A stretch of DNA of 64,000 nt from JBCCGI01 sp039029355 (GCA_039029355.1 JBCCGI010000017.1:59917-123916), one strand, 5' to 3'. Numbered from the stretch's first letter, positions 1-10,504 are shown. A program made the numbers and translations. Notes: generated by a model not told the origin, from the letters alone.

Positions 1-1546
<1,546 letters not shown>

Positions 1547-1797
1547 GGGGGGAGGGGGGGATCTACCGTCGCTTCCGACCCCAGCTCAGGAGGCTTGGGG
1601 CGGCGTGGCGGAGTGCCCGCGCCACGTGCGAGCAGGGCGCCGTGGGCCGGGTTTCCGGGCCGTTCATTATCCTGCGCAGGGGCGTCCGAATCCAGCGAGC
1701 GACTTAACAATAGGGAAGAGCTTTGCCGGCCCCCCGCGATGCCTATCCTGGTCGCGCCGCAGAACGCATCCCCCCGGCCCGAGCACCCCCATTCACG
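1547..1797. promoter_or_regulatory. Divergent intergenic region between gyrA and flavin reductase
   Basis: This 251-bp gap must hold the starts of both divergent genes. Directly before the gyrA ATG, on its coding strand, lies a C7-T-C6 tract (1547-1560) with no Shine-Dalgarno sequence. A GATAAT hexamer on the minus strand (1666-1671) could be a gyrA -10 element. A TAACAAT-like stretch near 1706 and TATCCT near 1743 are possible plus-strand -10 elements. No convincing -35 box was found for any of them. Confidence 0.3.
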
Positions 1798-2283
1798 ATG
1801 AGCGAACCCGACCTCTCCCCCCTCGCCCTCGCCATGGGCCGCATCCCGACCGGCCTCTACGTCGTGACCTCGACCTCGGAGGGAGCCCCCCTCGGGTTCG
1901 TCGGCTCGTTCCTGATGCAGGTCGGCTTCGAGCCGCCGACCGTCTGCGTCGCGGTGGGCAAGGGCCGCGACCACCTGGACGCAATGCGGGCCTCGGGCCG
2001 CTTCGCCGTCAGCATCCTCGACGGCCCCAGCTCGAAGATCATGGGGGCCTTCTTCAAGAAGTACGAGGGCGGCGAGACGGCCTTCGACCACGTCGAGCAC
2101 GCGGCCGCCCCGGACGGCGGGCCGCCGGTCCTGAGCGGAGCCCTGGCCTGGCTCTCCTGCCGCGTCACCGGCGAGCATGAGACCGGCGACCACGTCGTCG
2201 TCTTCGGCGAGGTCACCGACGCCGCCCCGGCCCGCGAGGGCGACCCTTCGGTGCACCTGCGGAAGAACGGGCTGGCGTACTAG
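1798..2283 (+). CDS. Flavin reductase-like domain protein (FMN-binding split barrel)
   Basis: A 161-residue protein resembling the flavin reductase / DIM6-NTAB family, which binds FMN in a split beta-barrel and reduces flavin or acts as an oxidoreductase. The N-terminal half shows the typical order of MGRIPTGLYVVTS, GFVGSFLMQV, PPTVCVAVGKGRDH and SGRFAVSIL. I chose ATG 1798 (MSEPDLSPLA) because family similarity begins there. A start at 1723 would add a low-complexity Pro/Arg-rich leader. The gene is divergent from gyrA and is followed by a strong hairpin. Its substrate cannot be deduced. Confidence 0.8.
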   Translation: MSEPDLSPLALAMGRIPTGLYVVTSTSEGAPLGFVGSFLMQVGFEPPTVCVAVGKGRDHLDAMRASGRFAVSILDGPSSKIMGAFFKKYEGGETAFDHVEHAAAPDGGPPVLSGALAWLSCRVTGEHETGDHVVVFGEVTDAAPAREGDPSVHLRKNGLAY

Positions 2284-2339
2284 AGCCGGCCTAGGCGAGC
2301 CGCCAGCGGGCTTTCAGGGGCCACGGCGGCTCCGGGGGC

Positions 2340-2372
2340 GCCCCCGGGGCGAGCGAGCGCCCCGGGGGCTTT
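2340..2372 (+). terminator. Rho-independent-like terminator after flavin reductase
   Basis: A perfect 12-bp GC stem (2340-2351 with 2358-2369) encloses a 6-nt loop and is followed by a short TTT. It lies 57 bp after the flavin reductase stop. Confidence 0.6.
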
Positions 2373-2460
2373 GAGCGCTTCGGTCGATCCGGCCGAGCGG
2401 GGTATCCGTACTCAGGGTTGAGAGCCCCCCCGCTTCCCACAACCCAACCCCGCTCCGCCC

Positions 2461-4998
2461 ATGGTTTCACTCACCATCCGCGCTCCCCGTCTGCTCGCTC
2501 CGCTGATTTACCTGCTCGGACTCTCGCACGCCTTCGCCGACGAGCTCTACGTCGTCCCCGGCGAAAGTACCTTCGCGACGACCCAGGTGTACTTCGCCAT
2601 CTCCGCCAAGGATCAGGACGTCCGGATCTGCGGGATCTCCACGCGGGGCAAGGGCACGCTCGACTTCGAGGCCAAAGCGACCCTTGAGGCCGAGCTCTTC
2701 ACGGGCTCGGCTGAGGTGACGGCCTTCAGCCCCGCGGGCTGGACCTCGGCCAGCACCACCACCGCGCAAGCCGACTTCTTCTCCGAGGGGCTCTACCTCG
2801 AGCTCGCGCCTCCGATCACGATCCCTGCCGGCGAGCTGCGCAACTTCAGCGTGCGCAGCATTCTCAAGGACGACATGTCCGGCGAGGAGAAGCCGGGCCT
2901 GTTCGTACAGAATCCGATCGACCTGGGCTTCAGCGAGAACGAGTTCTTCACGATCTTCGCGAATGGCGCCAGCGAGGATCTCGACGACTTCTCGGGAGTG
3001 ACCAAGGACGCGCAGCTCTTCGAGTTCTTGTACTACGCCGTGGATAGCGCCCCGTGCGGCGACGACACCCTGCCGGTCGAGGTGCTGCCCCCGACGCTCT
3101 ACGACGGGCCGGAGCCGGGAGGAGTCGGCCCGCTCGAGGCCGGGAAGGTCTACGTCGTGACCCCCGGCGCGTTCGGCTGGTGCGAGGTGCCCGCGGGCAA
3201 GACGCTGACCGCCGACGGCGCGATCCTCGCCCTGGCCGACGGCACCGCCTCGGCCAGCCGACTGAACGTCAAAGGCTCGATCGACTTCAAGGACACCGTC
3301 ATCACGTCGGTGTGGGACGACACCCAGGGCGGCGACACGGACGGAGAGCTCGGACTGACGCCGCGCGATCCGGAGCCGGGCGACTGGGGCTCGATCTACT
3401 TCCAGACCAACGGCGACGTCGACAGCATCTGGTCGGGCGGCCTGCTGAGCTATGGGGGCGGCAACCCGGGTCTGGGCACGCTCCACGTCAACACCGACAC
3501 CGCGACGGTCACCGTCGAGCAGCTCGGCATAGACGACTGCGACTTCGGCAACGGCTTCACGGTCGACGGCGGCAACCGCGGCGACCACGTGTTCCGGGAC
3601 AACATCGTGATCGAGGGCGCCGGCCTGCCCTGGGGCGGCTTCTCGCTCGACATGCTGGACGGCTTCCGCGACAACCTGGCGTTCGGCAACGTGCCGGGCG
3701 ACTACCTGACGGTCACCGGCAGCACGATCCTGTGCCCGCTGGCCGGCCCGTCGAGGGTCACCGAAGACGTCGTCGTCAACCCGTGGAACTACCCGGGACC
3801 GGTGCTGGTGATCGACGGCAGCGTGTGCGTCGAAGACGGCGCCTCGCTGACCTTCAAGCCGGGCGTCAACGTCAAGTTCACGCCGGGCACCAACGGCTCG
3901 ATCGAGACGCAGCCGGGCGCAACCCTGTCGGTCGAGGGCACCGGAGCCTTCCCCGTTAGGTTCACCTCGCTAGGCGACGACAGCGTCGGCGGCGACACCG
4001 ACAAGAACGGCGTCGACACGTCCGCGCCGGGCGACATCATCGGGCTGCGCTACTTCCCGGGCGTCGACGGCAAGCTGGCCGACGCGGTGATCCGCAAGGC
4101 CGGTCAGGCCGGAGCCGGCGGCGTCACCGCGGCTGTGACCTCGCGCTCTGACGCCGTCTCGATTGGCTCGGTACGCATCGAGGACTCCGCCCAGGACGGG
4201 CTCCTGATCGAGCGCGTCCAAGGCGACGTGACCAACGTCCTGGTGAAGGGCGCCCAGGGCGACGGCATCGAGCTGAACATCCAGCCCGGCTCGGACCTGA
4301 TCGACATGGTGCACGTGACCAGCTTCGACAACGGCGGCGACGGGATCCGCTCGCTCTCGGTCCCCTACGGCGGCGAGGTGCTGAACTCGATCTCGTGGAA
4401 CAACGCGGGCGACAACTTCGGCGCCGGCTTCGACGCGACCAACGTCGGCTTCTCGCTCGGCGACTTCGCCGGGATCGCCGGCAACCTGGACCAGGATCCG
4501 CTCCTCGACGCCTCCGGCGCGCCGCTGTCGGACTCGGCGGTGGTGGACGCCGGCACGGCCTACCCGTTGATCACCGACCTCGCGGACGGCGACCGCGCCT
4601 TCTCGCCGGGCTTCCTCGCGGTTCCCGACATGGGCGCGCTCGAGTGGTCGAGCGTCGCCCTCGACGCGACGCCGCTGCAGGCGGGGAGCACCCTCGAGCT
4701 CGAAGCGACGGCCCTCACCCCGAGCCCGATCGTCTACGCCTATGGGCTGCCGCAGGAGACCGTCCTCCCCGGCCTGGGCCTGCTGGGCTTCAACCCCGAT
4801 GGCTTCGGCGTGCTCGGCGTTGGGTCGACCGACACGGTGTTCGAAGTGACGCTGCCCGCCGAGGACTCCTCGGGAACCTCGTTCGCCGGCATCAACCTCG
4901 CCGTGCAGGGCTTCGCGATCCTCGGGTCCGGTGCGATCCTCCCGACCAACCTGATCGTGGACGAGATCGACAGCACGAACGCGCTGCTGCTCCAGTAG
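2461..4998 (+). CDS. Secreted right-handed beta-helix-type protein with C-terminal beta domain
   Basis: An 845-residue exported protein. The first 26 residues are a signal peptide (hydrophobic LLAPLIYLLGLS, probable cleavage after AFA before DELYV). Residues about 230-700 have repeating short strands rich in Gly, Asp and Asn typical of parallel beta-helix proteins (SFDNGGDGIRSLSV, VLNSISWNNAGDN). These end in a motif like choice-of-anchor Q proteins (VVDAGTAYPLITDLADGDR, then VPDMGALEWS). The last 114 residues (about 732-845) form a separate beta-rich domain resembling the C-terminus of the PQQ-type dehydrogenase at 6001-7689. No catalytic residues are recognised. It is probably a cell-surface or extracellular carbohydrate-binding or adhesive protein. 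Confidence 0.75.
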   Translation: MVSLTIRAPRLLAPLIYLLGLSHAFADELYVVPGESTFATTQVYFAISAKDQDVRICGISTRGKGTLDFEAKATLEAELFTGSAEVTAFSPAGWTSASTTTAQADFFSEGLYLELAPPITIPAGELRNFSVRSILKDDMSGEEKPGLFVQNPIDLGFSENEFFTIFANGASEDLDDFSGVTKDAQLFEFLYYAVDSAPCGDDTLPVEVLPPTLYDGPEPGGVGPLEAGKVYVVTPGAFGWCEVPAGKTLTADGAILALADGTASASRLNVKGSIDFKDTVITSVWDDTQGGDTDGELGLTPRDPEPGDWGSIYFQTNGDVDSIWSGGLLSYGGGNPGLGTLHVNTDTATVTVEQLGIDDCDFGNGFTVDGGNRGDHVFRDNIVIEGAGLPWGGFSLDMLDGFRDNLAFGNVPGDYLTVTGSTILCPLAGPSRVTEDVVVNPWNYPGPVLVIDGSVCVEDGASLTFKPGVNVKFTPGTNGSIETQPGATLSVEGTGAFPVRFTSLGDDSVGGDTDKNGVDTSAPGDIIGLRYFPGVDGKLADAVIRKAGQAGAGGVTAAVTSRSDAVSIGSVRIEDSAQDGLLIERVQGDVTNVLVKGAQGDGIELNIQPGSDLIDMVHVTSFDNGGDGIRSLSVPYGGEVLNSISWNNAGDNFGAGFDATNVGFSLGDFAGIAGNLDQDPLLDASGAPLSDSAVVDAGTAYPLITDLADGDRAFSPGFLAVPDMGALEWSSVALDATPLQAGSTLELEATALTPSPIVYAYGLPQETVLPGLGLLGFNPDGFGVLGVGSTDTVFEVTLPAEDSSGTSFAGINLAVQGFAILGSGAILPTNLIVDEIDSTNALLLQ

Positions 4999-5018
4999 GA
5001 GCGCGCGGATCGTCTTGG

Positions 5019-5063
5019 GCGGGCCCGGGGCCGCGACGCTCGTCGCCGCCGCCCCGGGCCCGC
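5019..5063. terminator. Convergent terminator hairpin
   Basis: A perfect 13-bp inverted repeat (5019-5031 with 5051-5063) with a 19-nt loop lies between the stop codons of two convergent genes. It could serve both directions. The plus side is followed by GTTT. Confidence 0.5.
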
Positions 5064-5069
5064 GCCGTT

Positions 5070-5834
5070 TCAGGAGTCGCCCTGCTCGGACAGCGCGCGG
5101 ACGGCGAGGATCTCGGTCCAGAGGCGCTCGACCTCGTCCATCAGCTGCGCGAAGGCCTCGCGCTCGGTCTCGATCCGCTGCCGGTCGACCGACGCGGCGC
5201 TCGACAGGAGATGCGTCCAGCGGTCCTCGCGCGCGGTCGTCTCGGCGGCGCCGTAGACGAAGCCGGTGCGGGTGTCGAGCAGCAGCGCCGCGGCGGTGGA
5301 GCTCAGGTGGATCCGGTCGCTCGCGAAGAGCCCCAGGGTGAGCACGCCGATCGGATCGGCCCGGCCCTCGCGGTGGAACGAGCTGTCGATCGTGTAGACC
5401 AAGAGCAGGTCGGCCTTCAGCCGCGCCGCGGCCTCGCGCAGGTCGCGGTCCGAGCGCGGCTCGGCCGGCACCAGCAGCCGGTTGAAGGCGGCGACGTTCT
5501 CGACGAGCGGGAGCGCGGCGAGGCGCTCGAGGTCGCTCTCGCGCTCGATCTCGCGGTTGGTCACGACGCGGTACGCGCCGCGCGCGCCGTCGTCCGGCAG
5601 CGACCACGAGCGGTACTCGGGCGCCTGCACGCGCACGACCGCGAGGTTCGCCGGCAGCACGGCGGCGGGCTCACGCTCGAAGACCGCCTGCAGGTCCTCG
5701 TCGACCTGCACGTCGGCAAACAGCGACAGGTCAGCGCCGCGCCCGGGCGTGGCGTACGTCGCGCACGACGCGGCGAGAACGGGAAGCGCGAGCAGAACGA
5801 GGCCGGCTCCTCGTCCAAAGGAAGGGAGTCGCAT
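5070..5834 (-). CDS. Predicted lipoprotein of unknown function
   Basis: A 254-residue protein with a lipoprotein signal: hydrophobic GLVLLALPVLAAS followed by the lipid-modified Cys in LAASC. I chose ATG 5834 because GAGGAG lies about 7 nt upstream and the signal peptide starts there; longer starts would bury it. The mature part contains AARLKADLLLVYTID and then LLLDTRTGFVYGAAETTA. This pattern is seen in proteins that collect state about an envelope assembly, loosely like CsgG/LpoB-type lipoproteins, but I cannot assign a family. It is probably anchored in the outer or inner membrane. Confidence 0.75.
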   Translation of the reverse strand: MRLPSFGRGAGLVLLALPVLAASCATYATPGRGADLSLFADVQVDEDLQAVFEREPAAVLPANLAVVRVQAPEYRSWSLPDDGARGAYRVVTNREIERESDLERLAALPLVENVAAFNRLLVPAEPRSDRDLREAAARLKADLLLVYTIDSSFHREGRADPIGVLTLGLFASDRIHLSSTAAALLLDTRTGFVYGAAETTAREDRWTHLLSSAASVDRQRIETEREAFAQLMDEVERLWTEILAVRALSEQGDS

Positions 5835-5936
5835 ACGAAGCTCCTCGGGGGTTGGTCCTGCCAGGAAGGGATGGGGAGCCTCCCGAGGCACGGCGGGCAC
5901 CCCTGCCCGACCCGCCGGCCGAGCGTGGAGCATATA

Positions 5937-5975
5937 CGAAACAACGCCGCCCGCGGGGAGGATCCGCGGGCGGCG
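5937..5975 (-). terminator. Rho-independent-like terminator after the PQQ-type dehydrogenase
   Basis: On the minus strand a perfect 12-bp stem (5964-5975 with 5945-5956, 7-nt loop) is followed by TTGTTTCG. It lies 25 bp after the dehydrogenase stop codon. Confidence 0.6.
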
Positions 5976-6000
5976 CCGGTCGTGGTCGCGGGGGAAAACG

Positions 6001-7689
6001 CTAGGGCGTGAACCGCACCGGAACGTAGTTGCTAGCCAGCACGATGGTTCCGAACGGGTCGGCGATGGCGTAGGCGTGGTACGCCTTGGTGCCGATCAGG
6101 CTCGGCTGCAGGATGCCGGGCAGCGCGACGAAGGTCGACTGCGCCGTGCCGGCCCCGCTGAGGGCCCCGAAGTTGTTCTGCAGCGGCAGGTCGTTCGGGT
6201 GGTTGATGCAGAAGTTGGTGTAGACGTCGAACGTCAGCGGGATCGACACCGCGCCCAGCGGGATCCCGTCGGTGCCGCTCGTCGAGCCGGCGAGCAGGTA
6301 TAGGTGGTTCGCGTAGGCCGGACCGGCGTGCAGGTAGAAGTCCTGCTGACCGCCCTGGCTGACCGAGATGCCGGCGCTCTCGACGTGCAGCTCTTCGCAC
6401 TTGTCGAGCACCCCGTCGAGGTCGCCGTCCAGGAAGAACTGCTTGGCGATCTCGCAGTTGTCGTCGAGCCCGTTGCCGTCGCAGTCGACCACGCCGGCCG
6501 GCGTCTGAGCCGGCACGATGCGGTAGATCTTGCCGTCGAGGTCGGGGGTCGCCTGATAGATGAACAGGAGCTCGCCGTTGCCGTCGCGCCCGAAGGACGT
6601 GATGAACATCGACGTGCCGAAGGCCGCCAGCTCGGGCGTGTGGTCGCGCAGGTCCGACACGCCGGTCACCGGGTCGTACTGGAACGACTGGATGAAGCTG
6701 CTGCAGTAGTCGGTGAAGAAGTAGCGCCCCTGGAGCTCGGGCAGCGCGCAGCCGCGGTACACCTCGCCGCCGACCATCGCGCAGGCGAAGGGCGGCTCGA
6801 AGTGGTCGACCACGAAGATCGGCGGCTCGAACGACGGGTCGTCGCAGGACGGCCACTCGGGCGCGCAGGCGCTGAACGGATAGCAGGTGTCCGCCTCGTT
6901 CAGCGGCCACCCGAAGTTCAGCCCGCCGACGCCGCCGGGGGCGTAGTCGAGCTCCTCCCAGGTCATCGCGCCGACGTCGCCGATGAAGAGGTCGCCGTTC
7001 TCGGGGTCGACGGTGAAGCGCCAGGGGTTGCGCAGGCCGATGTGCCAGATCTCCTCGGCGGCACCGGGGACGCCGACGAACGGGTTGTCCGGCGGGATCG
7101 CGTAGGGCGAGGCCGAGTCGACGTCGAGCCGCAGGATCGTGCCGAACAGGTTGCCGGGATCCTGGGCGACGCACTCGGGGCCGAGGCCCGCGCCGCCGTC
7201 GCCGAGGCCCAGGTAGAGGTAGCCGTCCGGCCCGAAGACGATGCCGCCGCCGTTGTGGAACCCCGAGGGCTGCGGCAGGAAGAGGATCAGGCTGGCCGAA
7301 GCCGGGTCCGCCACGTTCGGGTCGGTGTCGGAGATCGTGTACCGCTCGACGACCGTGTCGAAGTTCGTGTCGGTGTAGTGGACGAAGAAGTGCCCGTTGT
7401 CGGCGAAGTTGGGGTGGAAAGCGATTCCCAGGAAGCCCGCCTCGCCCGCCGGCGGCGGCGGAACCTTGGCGGTCAGGTCGAGCAGCGGCGTGGGGAACAC
7501 GACGCCGTTCTCCGCGACCTTGATCACCCCGCCGTGCTCGGCGATGAACACACGGCTCTCGCCTGGGGGCGCCGTGACGCCGAGCGGGTCCAGAAGGCCC
7601 TCGGCAACCAACTCGTAGGTAAGCGGGGTCTGCGCGGCGAGCGGCGCGAGAAGCAGAAGCGGTCCGGCTAGGCTGAGAACGGCCTTCAT
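6001..7689 (-). CDS. Secreted PQQ-dependent sugar dehydrogenase-like protein with Ca-type linker
   Basis: A 562-residue exported protein of the glucose/sorbosone dehydrogenase family, six-bladed beta-propellers that usually oxidise sugars with PQQ. It has a signal peptide (MKAVLSLAGPLLLLAPLAAQ). Propeller motifs include VFIAEHGGVIKV, GFLGIAFHPNF, GFHNGGGIVFGPDGYLYLGL, LRNPWRFTVDPENGDLFIGD and FGWP. The HNGG stretch carries the expected catalytic-type His. After the propeller, residues about 400-434 hold Asp-rich DCDGNGLDDNCE and DGDLDGVLDKCE motifs, then a ~125-residue beta domain. ATG 7689 is chosen for the signal peptide; reading further upstream runs antisense through the next gene. It follows the M48 peptidase gene by 50 bp and may share its transcript. 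Confidence 0.85.
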   Translation of the reverse strand: MKAVLSLAGPLLLLAPLAAQTPLTYELVAEGLLDPLGVTAPPGESRVFIAEHGGVIKVAENGVVFPTPLLDLTAKVPPPPAGEAGFLGIAFHPNFADNGHFFVHYTDTNFDTVVERYTISDTDPNVADPASASLILFLPQPSGFHNGGGIVFGPDGYLYLGLGDGGAGLGPECVAQDPGNLFGTILRLDVDSASPYAIPPDNPFVGVPGAAEEIWHIGLRNPWRFTVDPENGDLFIGDVGAMTWEELDYAPGGVGGLNFGWPLNEADTCYPFSACAPEWPSCDDPSFEPPIFVVDHFEPPFACAMVGGEVYRGCALPELQGRYFFTDYCSSFIQSFQYDPVTGVSDLRDHTPELAAFGTSMFITSFGRDGNGELLFIYQATPDLDGKIYRIVPAQTPAGVVDCDGNGLDDNCEIAKQFFLDGDLDGVLDKCEELHVESAGISVSQGGQQDFYLHAGPAYANHLYLLAGSTSGTDGIPLGAVSIPLTFDVYTNFCINHPNDLPLQNNFGALSGAGTAQSTFVALPGILQPSLIGTKAYHAYAIADPFGTIVLASNYVPVRFTP

Positions 7690-7739
7690 AGTCCTAAGAG
7701 TGTAGCGCGTTGAGGGGGTTTGAGCGGCTCTCGGGGCGT

Positions 7740-9395
7740 TCAGAAGCGATTTGAGCTCTGTCGGGGAGTTAAGCCTTCTTCCATGGCTTCCACCCACGCC
7801 GGGCTCAAGGTCTCGGGTGGGAAGAAGCTGCCGTCCGAGCCCTCCCCCAGCGCGTCTGCAAGGGCCTCCCGCAGCCCCTGTGGAGGCTCCTCGCCACGCA
7901 GGAAGATCAGATCGAGGAACCCCAGCGCGCGCTCGGGCTCGCCCTGGGTCAGGGCCCCCCGGGCCAGCTCCTCGAGCCGCTCCCGGCCAGCCCCGTCCTC
8001 GACCCACCGAGCCGTCTCCAGGGCGGCCCGGGTGCGCTCGTCCAGATCGAGGTCGCGCGAGCGCTCCAGGGCCTCCGCGTAGCGGCCGAGGCGCAGCTCG
8101 ACGCCCACGCGGTCCTCGGGGATGGCGCGCACCAGCGCGTACATCTCCAGCCCCAGCCCGACCGCGAAGACCGCCACGCCCAACAGCGCCCAGCGCCTCA
8201 GCCGGCGCCGCAGCTGCAGGCCGACGTGCGGGTTGACCGCGTTCCGCGTGAGGAAGCGCACCCGGTCGGCGACGCTGAAGTGGCGCCACGACGTCTTGTC
8301 GCGGGCGTGGGCGCCGCCGACCTGCTCCAGGGCGCGGATCAAGCCCTCGGGGTCGCCGGTGGCGTCCACGCTGGCCAGGTCGGCGTCCAGCTCGAAGCGC
8401 CGCGACAGGAACCCGAACGCCAGGTAGCCGACGACCAGCACCGCGGCGAAGAGGGCCAGCTCGAGGCCGAGGCTCTCGAGCGCGAGCCAGCGCAGCGCCA
8501 CGTCGGCCAGCAGAAAGAAGCCGAGCGCCCAGGCGCCGAAGATCCAAACGTGCCGCCGCGTGACGTGCCCCACCTCGTGGGCGAAGACGGCGGCCAGCTC
8601 GGCCGGGCCGAGCTGCGCGAGGAGCGCGTCGGAGAGCAGCACAACACGGTGGTGCGGCAGGAACCCGATCACAGCCGCGTTGGCCATCAGGTTCGAGGTG
8701 CGCCATACGCGCACCTCCTTGCAGCGGAAGCCCGAGCGCCGCGCGGTCTCGTCGAGCACTTCGCGCTGCCACCCGGCCGCCAGCGGAGCGGTCTCCCACG
8801 TGTTCCGCATCACCGACGGCAGGACCAGCGCAAACACCACCAGCAGCACCGCCGCGAACGCGCCGTTCAGGAGCGCCACCCCCTCGACCCACGCCTGCAC
8901 CGTCGGGTGGACCGAGACCGCGCTCGCCAGCATGACGTACACCACGATCGGCAGCAGCGCCGACAGGAACAGCCGCGTCTGGAGCTTGCGCAGGCCCGAG
9001 CGCACGTCCGCGCGCAGGTCGACGGCGCGGGCGCGCGCGTCGATCGCCGCGAGCTCCGCCAGCGCGTAGGGCGCGAGCGCGGCCAAGAGCTCGGGCCCCG
9101 GCGCGCTCACCAGGCCGGGCGCGGCGCCGAAGAGCCGCCCCACCGCCTCGCTCCAGCCGAACACGAAGACCGCGAGCAGCTGGACGAGCGGCGCGGTCCA
9201 CTCGACCGCGCCCGACAGCACCGCCGCGAGCCGGAAGCGCCCGCGGACGCCGGCGAAGCGCGCGAGCCCGGCGAGCAGGTGCGGCAGCGCCAGGAGCCCG
9301 AACACGCCCCACGGCCACGGCTCCGTCGCTCCGTAGCCGACCTCGGCGGCGGCGAGCGCCCCCAGCGCGAGGAGGATGTTGCGCAGGAAGCCCAA
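7740..9395 (-). CDS. M48-family membrane metallopeptidase
   Basis: A 551-residue integral-membrane zinc peptidase related to Ste24/HtpX. Several hydrophobic segments occupy residues 1-200. The zinc motif HEVGH is at about 273-277, and the third ligand Glu lies in FELDADLASVD near 335, as in family M48. A transmembrane pair sits between these motifs. The last ~130 residues are helical and soluble, with a repeat-like charged stretch (GRYAEALERSRDLDLDERT). M48 proteins degrade or process membrane proteins. The gene is downstream of rnhC, dapF and the PHA-system gene on the same strand, 45 bp after the last. Confidence 0.9.
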   Translation of the reverse strand: MGFLRNILLALGALAAAEVGYGATEPWPWGVFGLLALPHLLAGLARFAGVRGRFRLAAVLSGAVEWTAPLVQLLAVFVFGWSEAVGRLFGAAPGLVSAPGPELLAALAPYALAELAAIDARARAVDLRADVRSGLRKLQTRLFLSALLPIVVYVMLASAVSVHPTVQAWVEGVALLNGAFAAVLLVVFALVLPSVMRNTWETAPLAAGWQREVLDETARRSGFRCKEVRVWRTSNLMANAAVIGFLPHHRVVLLSDALLAQLGPAELAAVFAHEVGHVTRRHVWIFGAWALGFFLLADVALRWLALESLGLELALFAAVLVVGYLAFGFLSRRFELDADLASVDATGDPEGLIRALEQVGGAHARDKTSWRHFSVADRVRFLTRNAVNPHVGLQLRRRLRRWALLGVAVFAVGLGLEMYALVRAIPEDRVGVELRLGRYAEALERSRDLDLDERTRAALETARWVEDGAGRERLEELARGALTQGEPERALGFLDLIFLRGEEPPQGLREALADALGEGSDGSFFPPETLSPAWVEAMEEGLTPRQSSNRF

Positions 9396-9440
9396 GGCGT
9401 CAGATCGTCCGCGTGGGCCGGCTCGAAAGACGGCGCAGCG

Positions 9441-9716
9441 TCAGCCGGTGAGGCCCTCGCGCAGGTTGTCCTCGAGGGCGCGGCGGATCATCGCCTCCGG
9501 CAAGAAGGCGGGCTTGGAGCGTACGTCGATCACGAGCGCGGCCGCCTCGATGCGGTAGCCGGCCTCGACCTCCCCGAAGCCGGTGGACTTCTTGAGCGAG
9601 CCGACGCGGCCCGTCTCGTCCTCGGAGGCGTGCTCGATCTCGTACTTCTCGCTGAGGTTCGCGATGCGGCGCGCGACCTCGTCTTCGGCAAGGCTGTGGT
9701 CGATACGGATTTCCAT
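9441..9716 (-). CDS. Polyhydroxyalkanoic acid system family protein
   Basis: A 91-residue protein matching the small family annotated as polyhydroxyalkanoic acid system protein. Features are the N-terminal IRIDHSLAEDEVARRI, a central stretch predicting beta strands, and the C-terminal RSKPAFLPEAMIRRALEDNL. The molecular role of the family is poorly defined; the name comes from co-occurrence with PHA granule genes, none of which is seen here. Its ATG overlaps the dapF stop codon by one base (TGATG), which suggests translational coupling. Confidence 0.75.
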   Translation of the reverse strand: MEIRIDHSLAEDEVARRIANLSEKYEIEHASEDETGRVGSLKKSTGFGEVEAGYRIEAAALVIDVRSKPAFLPEAMIRRALEDNLREGLTG

Positions 9717-10504
9717 CAGAGTCGAATCGTACCCTCGCGCTGCACGGGGCCGCGCAGATACACGTCGTTCCAACCCGACCAGAGAATCGTAAGGACGCCG
9801 CCCGGCATGGCGATGGGCAGGGGCGAGGGGCTCCCGAAGCGCTCCGCGGCCGCCTGCGCGGTCGCGCGGGCGCCGGTTCCGCAGGAGCGCGTCTCCCCCA
9901 CGCCGCGCTCGAAGACGCGGGCAGCGATCGGGCCGCCCTCGGTCGGAGGGGCCGCGACCTCGACGTTGACCCCCGCGGGGAAGCGCCCGCAGCCCGCGAC
10001 GGCCGGGCCGAGCCGGTCCAGCCGGACCGCGTCCGGGGCGGGCAGCCAGACCACCGCGTGGGGGTTGCCGGCGTCGACCGGCTGCACCTCCAGCCGCCGG
10101 CCGTCGTGCTCGAGCTCGAACGCCCGCCCCAGCCGGATCGGCCCCATCGCGGCCGTCGCCTCGGTCGCCGCGCCTCCGCGCAGCTCGGTCGAGACGCTGC
10201 GCAGGCCGGCGTCGGTCTCGACCGCGACCTCGCCGGCGGGCACGTAGCCCTCCTCGACCGCGATCGCGGCCAGGCAGCGCAGCCCGTTGCCGCAGGCCTC
10301 CGCGCGGCCGCCGTCGGCGTTGTAGAGCGTCATCCGGATCGCGCCCGCATCGGCGCGGTCCAGCAGCAGCAGGCCGTCGACGCGGCCCGCGAGCGCGCAC
10401 GCCGCCGCCGCGGGCTCGTCGGGGGACGCCCCGCGGAAGCCGTCCGCGACGGCAAAGCGGTTGCCGGCCGCGGAGACCAGCAGCAGCTCGTGCGACGCGA
10501 TCAT
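9716..10504 (-). CDS. dapF: Diaminopimelate epimerase
   Basis: Converts LL- to meso-diaminopimelate in the lysine and peptidoglycan pathway, in the cytoplasm. It is 262 residues, close to the family norm of ~275. The two catalytic cysteines are visible in NADGGRAEACGNGLRC (near residue 70) and GVGETRSCGTGA (near residue 215). DAGNPHAVVW is also typical. The start overlaps the rnhC stop by four bases (ATGA), and the stop overlaps the next ATG, so rnhC-dapF-PHA protein look co-translated. Confidence 0.95.
   Translation of the reverse strand: MIASHELLLVSAAGNRFAVADGFRGASPDEPAAAACALAGRVDGLLLLDRADAGAIRMTLYNADGGRAEACGNGLRCLAAIAVEEGYVPAGEVAVETDAGLRSVSTELRGGAATEATAAMGPIRLGRAFELEHDGRRLEVQPVDAGNPHAVVWLPAPDAVRLDRLGPAVAGCGRFPAGVNVEVAAPPTEGGPIAARVFERGVGETRSCGTGARATAQAAAERFGSPSPLPIAMPGGVLTILWSGWNDVYLRGPVQREGTIRL

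Noticed and set aside
7690..9318. N-terminal extension joining the PQQ-type dehydrogenase to a 1105-residue protein
   Set aside because: The extension is the out-of-frame shadow of the M48 peptidase gene, and a signal peptide begins at 7689.
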